DNA of 38,344 nt from Lentisphaerota bacterium. Its GTDB lineage: Bacteria; Verrucomicrobiota; Lentisphaeria; Oligosphaerales; JABHEG01. The stretch is from the NCBI GenBank assembly GCA_018676675.1, contig JABHEG010000149.1, forward strand, positions 1 through 38,344, written 5' to 3'. The notes under the pieces were generated by a model, which did not search any database, was not told the DNA's origin, and saw nothing but the letters and a program-made list of their open reading frames with translations. Within the stretch, counting starts at the first letter, position 1; each line of letters starts with the position of its first letter. A program made the position numbers and the translations under genes. Below are positions 17,041 through 23,775 of this stretch, piece by piece.

Positions 17041-18180
17041 ATGATCTATCTGGATCACAACGCAACGACTCCCATCGCTCCCGACGTGCGTACCGAGATG
17101 GTGAGTTGTCTCGACTGCGCGTTCGGCAATCCGTCCAGCATTCACGCTTTCGGGCAGGAGGCCCGATGCATCGTCGACCGGGCCCGGGAGCGTGTTGCCC
17201 GTTTGATTGCGGCGCAGCCTGAAGAAATCGTGTTTACCGGAGGCGGTACCGAGGCCAACAACCTGGCAATACTCGGGGCTGTCACGGGCCGAGAGTCCGG
17301 TCGCGCACACGTTATCACGACTGCAGTTGAGCATCAGGCTGTACTCAATCCATGTCGCCACCTGGAGGCGACCGATTGCCAAGCAACCTACCTCGCCGTC
17401 GATGCCGACGGGTGTGTCGCGCCCGAGTCAGCTCTTGAGGCCGCCCGCGAAGACACTACGCTGGTGTCCATCATGCTGGCCAACAATGAGGTAGGTACAC
17501 TGCAGCCTGTGCAGAAGGTGACGGAGCTGCTCAAAGGCAGGACGACACTGGTCCACACTGACGCGGTGCAGGCGGTCGGCAAGATCCCGATTGACGTCAA
17601 CGCTCTGGGTGTGGACCTGCTCTCGCTGTCCGGGCACAAGCTCTACGGTCCCAAAGGGGTGGGCGCTCTGTACGTTCGCGCCGGGACAGAGCTTGCTCCG
17701 CTCACGTTCGGGGGGCACCAGGAGCATGGGCTCCGACCAGGGACCGAGAACGTCCCTGCGATTGCCGGCTTGGGCAAAGCCTGCGAACTCGCCGGGGAAC
17801 GTCTGGCCGACGATGCCGCAAGGCTGGGATCCCTGCGGGACTCACTCGAGCAGCACGTCTTGGCCCAGCTTGACGGTGTGACGATCAATGCGGCAGACGC
17901 GGAACGGCTCCCCAACACGACAAGTATCTCTTTCCAGGGCTTGACCGCCGATATGCTGGCAATCAACCTGGATCTTCTCGGCTTAGCCGTCTCCACCGGC
18001 TCGGCTTGCAGCGTCGCTGACCAGGAGCCGTCTCACGTTCTTCTGGCCATGGGCAGTTCCCGCACGGAAGCTCTTTCGGCTATTCGTTTCTCTCTCGGGC
18101 GTGGGAACACGTCTGAGGACATCATGGCCGCCGTGGACCGAGTCTGTCAGGCCGTGGGATGCATGGGAGGGCGCCGGTGA
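17041..18180 (+). CDS. Cysteine desulfurase, IscS/NifS family
   Basis: 379 aa class V PLP enzyme that converts cysteine to alanine and an enzyme-bound persulfide. His98 (VEHQAVLN) stacks on PLP, Lys200 (SGHKLYGPKG) is the Schiff-base lysine, and Cys323 (STGSACS) is the persulfide carrier on the mobile loop. The long ATG-proximal motif MIYLDHNATTP is typical. The start is 10 bp after cysK with only a weak Shine-Dalgarno, suggesting coupling. Its stop overlaps the mnmA start as TGATG. Downstream MnmA and ThiF-like partners make it the probable sulfur donor for tRNA thiolation and carrier-protein thiocarboxylation; no iscU or fdx is adjacent. Confidence 0.92.
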   Translation: MIYLDHNATTPIAPDVRTEMVSCLDCAFGNPSSIHAFGQEARCIVDRARERVARLIAAQPEEIVFTGGGTEANNLAILGAVTGRESGRAHVITTAVEHQAVLNPCRHLEATDCQATYLAVDADGCVAPESALEAAREDTTLVSIMLANNEVGTLQPVQKVTELLKGRTTLVHTDAVQAVGKIPIDVNALGVDLLSLSGHKLYGPKGVGALYVRAGTELAPLTFGGHQEHGLRPGTENVPAIAGLGKACELAGERLADDAARLGSLRDSLEQHVLAQLDGVTINAADAERLPNTTSISFQGLTADMLAINLDLLGLAVSTGSACSVADQEPSHVLLAMGSSRTEALSAIRFSLGRGNTSEDIMAAVDRVCQAVGCMGGRR

Positions 18181-19292
18181 TGACTGACACTCTCAGCTCA
18201 CGGAGCCGGGCGACCGGGGAACGCGTTGTTGTGGCAATGAGCGGGGGCGTCGACAGCAGTGTCGCCGTCAGCTTGCTTCAGCAGGAAGGTTACGAGGTCA
18301 TCGGCATCACGCTCCAGCTGCAGGCATGCGAGAGCGTTGCGACGAGTCGCTCCTGCTGCGGGGTCGACAGCATCTCTCGGGCCCAAGCCGTAGCGGGGCG
18401 ACTGGGGATTCGGCACTATGTACTCAACGCTGTCGACGAGTTCAATGACCGGGTGTTGGAGCCGTCCTGGCGGGAGTACGCCAACGGTCGCACACCGAGC
18501 CCGTGTCTGCTGTGTAACGAACGTATCAAGTTCGGCACGCTCCTGTCCCGGACCCGCGAGTTAGGGGGAACACGGCTGGCGACTGGGCACTATGCACGCA
18601 TCACGACTGATGAGCACGGAACGGGCAGTCTCCTGCGCGGGGTAGATCCCGGGAAGGACCAGTCCTACTTCCTGGCCGGGATCACCCAGGAACAGCTCCG
18701 TTCTGTGTTGTTCCCTCTGGGCGGGCTCCACAAGCGAGACGTCAGAGAGTTGGCCCAGCGCCTGAGGTTGCCCAACGCTGATGCGCATGAGAGCCAGGAT
18801 GCCTGTCTGATGGCCCCCGGCCAGTCCTTCGCGGAGATGTTGCGGCAACGTTTCGGTGATGCCCCAAAGGCCGGCCCTATTGTCGACGGCAAGGGCACTG
18901 TTCTCGGTCACCACAACGGCATCCATCACTACACAGTCGGTCAGCGCCGGGGATTGGGCATCCAGTCTCCACGGCCGCATTGGGTCAAGGCGATCAGTCG
19001 GACGGAATCAGCAGTTGTGGCAACCGACAGCCAACTCGACCTCGACGGAAACGAGTTCATCGCAACGGGGATGAACTGGCTTCGCGGTCCCACGTTCGAG
19101 GAGGCCGGTATCTGCCGGGTCCAGGTGCGCTATCGACACACCCCTGAAACCGCCACTGTGAAACGACTTTCTCCAGACGCCGTGCATGTCGCACTCGCCC
19201 ACCCCGTGCGCGCGATCACGCCCGGTCAGGCGGCTGTATTCTACGATGGGGAGCGCGTTCTTGGAAGAGGATGGATCGATGTCTCTGAATGA
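18180..19292 (+). CDS. mnmA: tRNA-specific 2-thiouridylase MnmA
   Basis: 370 aa. It activates U34 of tRNA-Glu/Gln/Lys with ATP and inserts sulfur. The PP-loop is SGGVDSS (21-27); the catalytic pair is Cys112 in SPCLLCN and Cys209 in ESQDACL; HHYTVGQRRGLG starts the central domain. The start at 18180 overlaps the desulfurase stop by one base (TGATG) and GGAGGG lies about 8 nt upstream, so translation is coupled to the sulfur donor. The extra SCCGVD segment at 58-63 is found in some MnmA branches. The last 14 bp overlap the next gene. Confidence 0.95.
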   Translation: MTDTLSSRSRATGERVVVAMSGGVDSSVAVSLLQQEGYEVIGITLQLQACESVATSRSCCGVDSISRAQAVAGRLGIRHYVLNAVDEFNDRVLEPSWREYANGRTPSPCLLCNERIKFGTLLSRTRELGGTRLATGHYARITTDEHGTGSLLRGVDPGKDQSYFLAGITQEQLRSVLFPLGGLHKRDVRELAQRLRLPNADAHESQDACLMAPGQSFAEMLRQRFGDAPKAGPIVDGKGTVLGHHNGIHHYTVGQRRGLGIQSPRPHWVKAISRTESAVVATDSQLDLDGNEFIATGMNWLRGPTFEEAGICRVQVRYRHTPETATVKRLSPDAVHVALAHPVRAITPGQAAVFYDGERVLGRGWIDVSE

Positions 19293-20331
19293 GGACACAG
19301 CGAGTGCCGCGTCCGAAGTGAATCCCCGTTACGCCCGTCAGTCCGTGCTTGACGTCGTCGGCGCTCGGGGGCAGCAGCGTCTGGCCGCCAGCACGGTGGT
19401 TATCGTGGGATGTGGTGCGCTTGGCAGCATGCAGGCGGAGCTGGCAGCCCGCGCCGGCGTCGGCAGGTTCATCATCGTCGACCGGGACGTCCTCGAACTG
19501 CACAACCTCCAGCGTCAACTCCTCTTTGACGAACAGGACGTCCGCGATCGATTGCCCAAAGCCGTGGCGGCAGCACGGCGCCTCCGGCAGATCAACTCCG
19601 AGATCGTGACGGAAGAACGTGTTGCAGACGTCACACCAGCCAATGTGGTGGAGTTCGTCAGTCAAGCGGATCTCGTCCTCGACGGAACGGACAATTTCGA
19701 GACGCGGTTCCTTTTGAACGATGCCGCGGTACAGCAGGGCAAACCATGGGTATACGGCGGCGTGCTGGGAACGGACGGGACCGTGATGGCGGTACGCCCC
19801 GCCGCTGGTCCGTGTCTACGATGCGTCTTCCCGACCCCGCCTGAGGCGGGCGATATGCCTACGTGTGAGACTCAGGGCGTCCTGAACACGGCCGTGGCCT
19901 GGGTGGCTGGGCTGCAGGTGACGGAGGCGCTGAAGATACTGGTTGGTGAGCCCGCTGAAGACAGCCGCTTCCATGCCCTCGATGTGTGGGGCGGAAGCCT
20001 CAACTCCGTCCGCATCCGCCGCAAAGACGATTGCCCTTGCTGCGGGCTGAAACAGTTCGAGTTCCTTGACGCCAAGCGGGGCTCGTCTTCCACCGTCTTC
20101 TGTGGCCGGAACGCCGTTCAGGTGACCCCCGCCGAACCCACCTCACCCGACTACGATGCGCTGTGCGCGCGTCTGACCCCTCTGGGCACTGTGACGGTTA
20201 ACGGACTCGTTCTGGAGTTTGCTGTGGACAGCCACCGTCTGATCGTCTTTCCCGACGGTAGAGTCCTGGTCATGGGGACAACCAAGACTGCGGAAGCCCG
20301 TTCTCTCGTCGCCAAGTACATCGGGGCGTAG
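19279..20331 (+). CDS. ThiF/MoeB/HesA-family adenylyltransferase with C-terminal CGR-GT domain
   Basis: 350 aa E1-like enzyme that adenylates the C-terminal Gly of a ThiS/MoaD-type sulfur carrier. The nucleotide loop is GCGALG (44-49), DxxNLQRQ is at 73-80, zinc ligands are Cys179/Cys182 and Cys252/Cys255, and Cys196 in TCETQGV is the likely reactive Cys. Residues about 275-349 form a small domain (FCGRNAVQV, then VFPDGRVLVMGTT and ARSLVAKYIG) also seen in Bacillus-type ThiF proteins. There is no rhodanese domain. The start ATG lies inside mnmA, preceded by GGAAGAGG. No carrier protein gene is in the operon, so ThiF, MoeB and TtuC-like roles remain open. Confidence 0.85.
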   Translation: MSLNEDTASAASEVNPRYARQSVLDVVGARGQQRLAASTVVIVGCGALGSMQAELAARAGVGRFIIVDRDVLELHNLQRQLLFDEQDVRDRLPKAVAAARRLRQINSEIVTEERVADVTPANVVEFVSQADLVLDGTDNFETRFLLNDAAVQQGKPWVYGGVLGTDGTVMAVRPAAGPCLRCVFPTPPEAGDMPTCETQGVLNTAVAWVAGLQVTEALKILVGEPAEDSRFHALDVWGGSLNSVRIRRKDDCPCCGLKQFEFLDAKRGSSSTVFCGRNAVQVTPAEPTSPDYDALCARLTPLGTVTVNGLVLEFAVDSHRLIVFPDGRVLVMGTTKTAEARSLVAKYIGA

Positions 20332-20475
20332 CGGCGGATCAGTGGCGAACGGCAGTAAGATAGGCAGGAGGAACGGCACTCCGTTGCTCTACGTGCCTTA
20401 CTACGAACACTACTTCTCTGGTGACGTAACGCGTTTTTCCGGCCCTGATGAACGGCGCCCATCCGCGGCGGCACG

Positions 20476-22011
20476 CTACCAGAGCTGACGGTCCAGGGTC
20501 CGGTACTGAATGGCTTCGGCGATGTGTCCTCCCTGTATCTCATCTTCACCGGCGAGGTCTGCGATGGTGCGAGCAAGGCGCACGACCCGGTCGTAGGCTC
20601 GGGCACTGAGATTGATGTCAGAGATCGCGAGCTTCAGCAGCGCCTTCGCATTGCCGCTGAGTTGGCAGTGTTCATCCATTTGCCGTCCGGACATGCCTGC
20701 GTTCGTGCGCACGCCTGTTCCTGCAAAGCGCTGTGCCTGCGCCTCCCTCGCTGCCTGAACGCGCGCCCGGATGACGCGCGATTCCTCGCCTCGGGCCGGC
20801 GTGAGGAGCTCGTCCTCAGATATGGGAGCGACCTCCACATGGATGTCGATTCGGTCCAGCAGAGGGCCTGACACCTTCCCGCGGTAGTGGTGAATCCGGC
20901 CGGGGGAGCAGCGGCACTGCCGCTGGGTGCTGCCATAGTAACCGCAAGGACAGGGATTCATCGCCGCCACGAGCATGAAGTCAGCGGGAAATGTGAATGT
21001 GCCCAGCGCCCGTGAGATTGTCACGTGTCCGTCCTCCAAGGGTTGTCGAAGGACCTCAAGGACGTTGCGTCTGAACTCCGGGAGTTCGTCCAGGAAGAGC
21101 ACACCGTTGTGAGCGAGACTGATCTCTCCCGGTCGCGGCATGGATTGCCCGCCGATCAACCCGGCATCGCTCACCGTATGGTGTGGCGCTCGGAACGGCC
21201 TTTCGACGATTAGGGCGCAGCTCCGGTCCAGGGCTCCCGAGATGCTGTGGACCTTCGTGACCTCGATGGCTTCGTCGAGGGTCAACGGCGGGAGAATCGA
21301 TGGCATTCTCTCGGCGATCATCGTTTTTCCGCCGCCCGGAGCCCCAATCAACAACACGTTATGGTGCCCGGCTGCGGCGACCTCCATCGCGCGCTTGACG
21401 ACCTGCTGACCTTTGACATCCGCGAAGTCCCGCCCCCGCTCGGTAGACTCACGGTAGAGCGACGCAATGTCGACCTGGGTTGGTGTCACTCCTTCGGGCG
21501 CTTGGAAGAACTGAACGGCCTCAAGGAGGTGGCGAACTCCGAAGACATTGACCCCGCTAACGACGCCGGCCTCGGAGGCATTATCTGCCGGGACCAGAAC
21601 ATCTGCCAGTCCTCGCTCACGGGCCTGCAGGGCCATCGGCAGCGCCCCATGCACCGGGCGAACCGATCCATCGAGGGCCAGTTCGCCGACAATCATGACG
21701 TTGCGCAGACGTTCCCGGTCAAACTCGTTGGTTGCGGCGATCATTCCAAGCGCGATCGGCAGGTCGAATGCGGCCCCCTCCTTCCGGATATCTGCGGGCG
21801 CCAGATTGACCGTAGTCCTGCCTTGAGGAGGGATGAAGCCGCTGGTATAGAGAGCCGACCACACACGCTCGCGGCTCTCGCGGATAGCGGTGTCCGGCAG
21901 ACCAACCACCGTGGTGACGTTGTCGTTGCCTGCGCCGGTGGCGTTCACCTCAACCTCAACCGGGTACGCATCAATCCCCTGAATCGCAGAACTCCATGTC
22001 TTTGTCAGCAT
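20476..22011 (-). CDS. YifB/ComM-family Mg-chelatase-like AAA+ ATPase
   Basis: 511 aa, the full family length. The N-terminal LonC-like fold (VVGLPDTAIRESRERV, NLAPADIRKEG) is followed by a MgChlI AAA+ module with Walker A GAPGGGKT at 223-230 and Walker B FLDEL near 310. A cysteine-rich segment (CPCGYYG with CRC after it) is the usual family zinc-like knuckle. The C-terminal part (LSARAYDRVVRLARTIADL) is the Mg_chelatase_C helical domain. ComM acts as a branch-migration helicase in natural transformation in some bacteria; the role here is inferred by family only. GGAGGATGAAGGG precedes the start. It converges with the sulfur operon. Confidence 0.92.
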   Translation of the reverse strand: MLTKTWSSAIQGIDAYPVEVEVNATGAGNDNVTTVVGLPDTAIRESRERVWSALYTSGFIPPQGRTTVNLAPADIRKEGAAFDLPIALGMIAATNEFDRERLRNVMIVGELALDGSVRPVHGALPMALQARERGLADVLVPADNASEAGVVSGVNVFGVRHLLEAVQFFQAPEGVTPTQVDIASLYRESTERGRDFADVKGQQVVKRAMEVAAAGHHNVLLIGAPGGGKTMIAERMPSILPPLTLDEAIEVTKVHSISGALDRSCALIVERPFRAPHHTVSDAGLIGGQSMPRPGEISLAHNGVLFLDELPEFRRNVLEVLRQPLEDGHVTISRALGTFTFPADFMLVAAMNPCPCGYYGSTQRQCRCSPGRIHHYRGKVSGPLLDRIDIHVEVAPISEDELLTPARGEESRVIRARVQAAREAQAQRFAGTGVRTNAGMSGRQMDEHCQLSGNAKALLKLAISDINLSARAYDRVVRLARTIADLAGEDEIQGGHIAEAIQYRTLDRQLW

Positions 22012-22060
22012 CCCTTCATCCTCCGTGAAAGACCTGTCCCTTCAATGAACGAGCTAGTAT

Positions 22061-22088
22061 AAGATAGCATCGCACTGATGGCTGTCAA
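22061..22088 (-). promoter_or_regulatory. Sigma-70-type promoter of the YifB-family gene
   Basis: On the reverse strand a perfect TTGACA (22088-22083), a 16-bp spacer and TATCTT (22066-22061, 4/6), about 50 nt before the start codon. It is the best promoter match I found in the window. Confidence 0.6.
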
Positions 22089-22131
22089 ATAATAGCTATG
22101 GCGAGAAAGAGGAGGAGCGGGAGGAGGTACG

Positions 22132-22286
22132 CGGCGGGAAGTGCATCCGGGAAGAAGTCGCCGGATGGCACCGCCTGCCTTCCAAGTGGAATGCCACTTG
22201 GTCCACTACAAATCCAGGCGGAGCCGGTCCGGGACTCCCACATTGTGTGCTCTGCCAACGTGGGAGGGGCTGCCATGCCCCGATTG
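22132..22286 (+). repeat. REP-like element, copy B, with an inserted hairpin
   Basis: Homologous to copy A in inverse orientation (33-bp identity at 22254-22286 and 20-bp identity at 22157-22176). Its end carries head GTGGGAG, stem GGGC/GCCC and loop TGCCAT. Compared with copy A it has about 60 extra bp, including a perfect hairpin CCAAGTGG (22182-22189), loop AATG and CCACTTGG (22194-22201). It lies 130 bp beyond the 3' end of the RAYT gene, the usual place for a REP of a REP-RAYT unit. Confidence 0.75.
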
Positions 22287-22415
22287 ATATTGTCTTCGCC
22301 ATTCGGGGCTGGAGTGTGTGCCATGGCCCCCGGGGTGTTGGCGACCAGCGCTGGAGGGCCACGTCGGAGAATGCCCATAGTGACCGGGCGGAAACGGCAA
22401 GACCTTGAGAGATGA

Positions 22416-23369
22416 CTACAGAGAGGGGTTAAGGCGTCGGTAGGCGCACAGGTCGGCGGGATCTCCCCGGGTGTGTGCCACGCTCAGACGCTTCTTCGCT
22501 ACGCGTTCCGGATCGAACAACTCCCCCGCGATACGGCGCACAAAGAGCTTCGACCCGATCACCGCACCATCTGACCAGTAGCGAACGCGACGCCCAACGG
22601 TCAGCACGAAACCGTCGCCCGTCTTGGCTTCTTCGGCGGCAGCAAAGATCTCCTCAGAGCTCAGGCCCTGCTCGGCCGCAATCACACGCGCCATATCCGA
22701 GCAGAGCTCAGCGATCACCGCGCCATCGGTCGCATCCTGAGCCCGTTCACCGAGGTACTGGCGTAGATGACGGACCAGATTCGCCGCGAACGGATGAACG
22801 CCGCTGCCGACCATGCGCCCCCATGTGCCAAAACGGTAGTCTCGGGGATCGCTGCACAAGCCTGCCCGAACCGGGTTCATCTCCACGTACTTGAGCCCTT
22901 CCCAAAGCGCCGTCTGACCTTCCAGAATCACGCTCTTGAACCGGTCCGCCCATAGCGTGCCGCGCCGTCGCCGTGGTCGGGTCCGGTTGAACCAACTCGT
23001 GAAACGTTGCTGGACGTCTTTGCAGAACGATGACACATCGCGCATGCGAGCCCCCAACGCGTCTATCACCGATTTGTCCGACCAGTTCGGCTCGGCGTGC
23101 TTGTCCCCGTAGTACGCGCGCCAACGCGCTTGGACTTCCTCCTCACATGGCATGTCCGCAGGCGCCGCACAGACGATGTGGTAGTGGTTCGACATAGCGA
23201 CCACCGACAGCACGTCCAGGCTGTAGAACGTCGACACCTGCTGCACCAGCTGGAGGAAGTGTTCCTTCTCAACATCTCCGAAAGGCAAGTAGTCCGGTTC
23301 CCCCGCCACCCGGTTCATCAGATGGTAGTAGCACCTCTCCCGGTCGTATCGAATCCGAGCCCCACGCAT
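22416..23369 (-). CDS. REP-associated tyrosine transposase (RAYT), Y1/HUH family
   Basis: 317 aa. The HUH metal motif is His62-Tyr63-His64 in MSNHYHIVC, and the N-terminus YYHLMNRV is the classic start of the Y1_Tnp/RAYT fold. GTLWADRFKS and LKYVEMNPVRAGL follow, with Tyr161 in the latter the likely nucleophile. The FTSWFN segment replaces the common YxxYFN. The C-terminal 130 residues form an extension that is longer than in enterobacterial RAYTs. RAYTs cut and move REP hairpins rather than themselves. GGGAGG precedes the start. REP-like copy B lies downstream and 40-bp tandem repeats lie upstream, so gene and substrates appear together. Confidence 0.88.
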   Translation of the reverse strand: MRGARIRYDRERCYYHLMNRVAGEPDYLPFGDVEKEHFLQLVQQVSTFYSLDVLSVVAMSNHYHIVCAAPADMPCEEEVQARWRAYYGDKHAEPNWSDKSVIDALGARMRDVSSFCKDVQQRFTSWFNRTRPRRRRGTLWADRFKSVILEGQTALWEGLKYVEMNPVRAGLCSDPRDYRFGTWGRMVGSGVHPFAANLVRHLRQYLGERAQDATDGAVIAELCSDMARVIAAEQGLSSEEIFAAAEEAKTGDGFVLTVGRRVRYWSDGAVIGSKLFVRRIAGELFDPERVAKKRLSVAHTRGDPADLCAYRRLNPSL

Positions 23370-23469
23370 ACGAAGACCTCCCTTCCGGCTGCCGCTCTCT
23401 GACGGTCAGCACCAAGTCCGCTCTGCTGTCAACAACTGTTTCTCTCACCCCAAACTCTATCCCCTGCCT

Positions 23470-23607
23470 CCCAATTGGTCAACCATAAAAAGCCCGTCCC
23501 TATTTCTCTCCCCAATTGGTCAACCATAAAAAGCCCGTCCCTATTTCTCTCCCAATTGGTCAACCATAAAAAGCCCGTCCCTATTTCTCTTCGTCCCTAT
23601 TTCTCTC
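23470..23607. repeat. Three 40-bp tandem repeats plus a partial unit upstream of the RAYT gene
   Basis: Units at 23470-23510 (41 bp), 23511-23550 and 23551-23590 (40 bp) are identical apart from one C, and a 17-bp partial copy follows at 23591-23607. Each unit begins with CCCAATTGG, holding the palindrome CCAATTGG, and on the reverse strand contains AAATAGGGACGGGC. There are no spacers. They lie about 100 bp upstream of the RAYT start, on its 5' side. Confidence 0.9.
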
Positions 23608-23775
23608 AGACAAGAACGCTGTCAAATGGTAGCGATAGCAAGCGTGTCGAAATGCGCCCGGCTATGTACCACTGTGTTGTCAGTTACCGGAGCAGTGACT
23701 CCAAGAAGCGAGCGCCCCTTGTTCCGGACCTGGTCCGGAATACAGTAGGGTTTCACTTGGTGAGGGAGACAAGCG
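23608..23775 (+). promoter_or_regulatory. Upstream region of the beta-helix gene with a perfect dyad at 23722-23740
   Basis: TTCCGGACC (23722-23730), a single T, then GGTCCGGAA (23732-23740) forms a perfect 9-bp dyad 35 bp before the start of the beta-helix gene. It could be a repressor/activator operator or a leader-RNA hairpin. The Shine-Dalgarno GAGGGAG is just before the ATG. No -10/-35 pair is clear. Confidence 0.4.

Noticed and set aside
17041..18180. Whether the desulfurase belongs to a nif-type or isc cluster
   Set aside because: No iscU, iscA, hscA, fdx or nif genes are adjacent; the neighbours point to thiolation instead.
22416..23369. IS200/IS605 insertion sequence
   Set aside because: The protein matches the RAYT branch, there is no tnpB partner and no typical IS200/IS605 ends bounding the gene; the nearby hairpins look like REP units.
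23470..23607. Possible CRISPR array from regular 40-bp repeats
   Set aside because: The units are directly adjacent with no spacers, and no cas gene is in the window; this is a plain tandem repeat.
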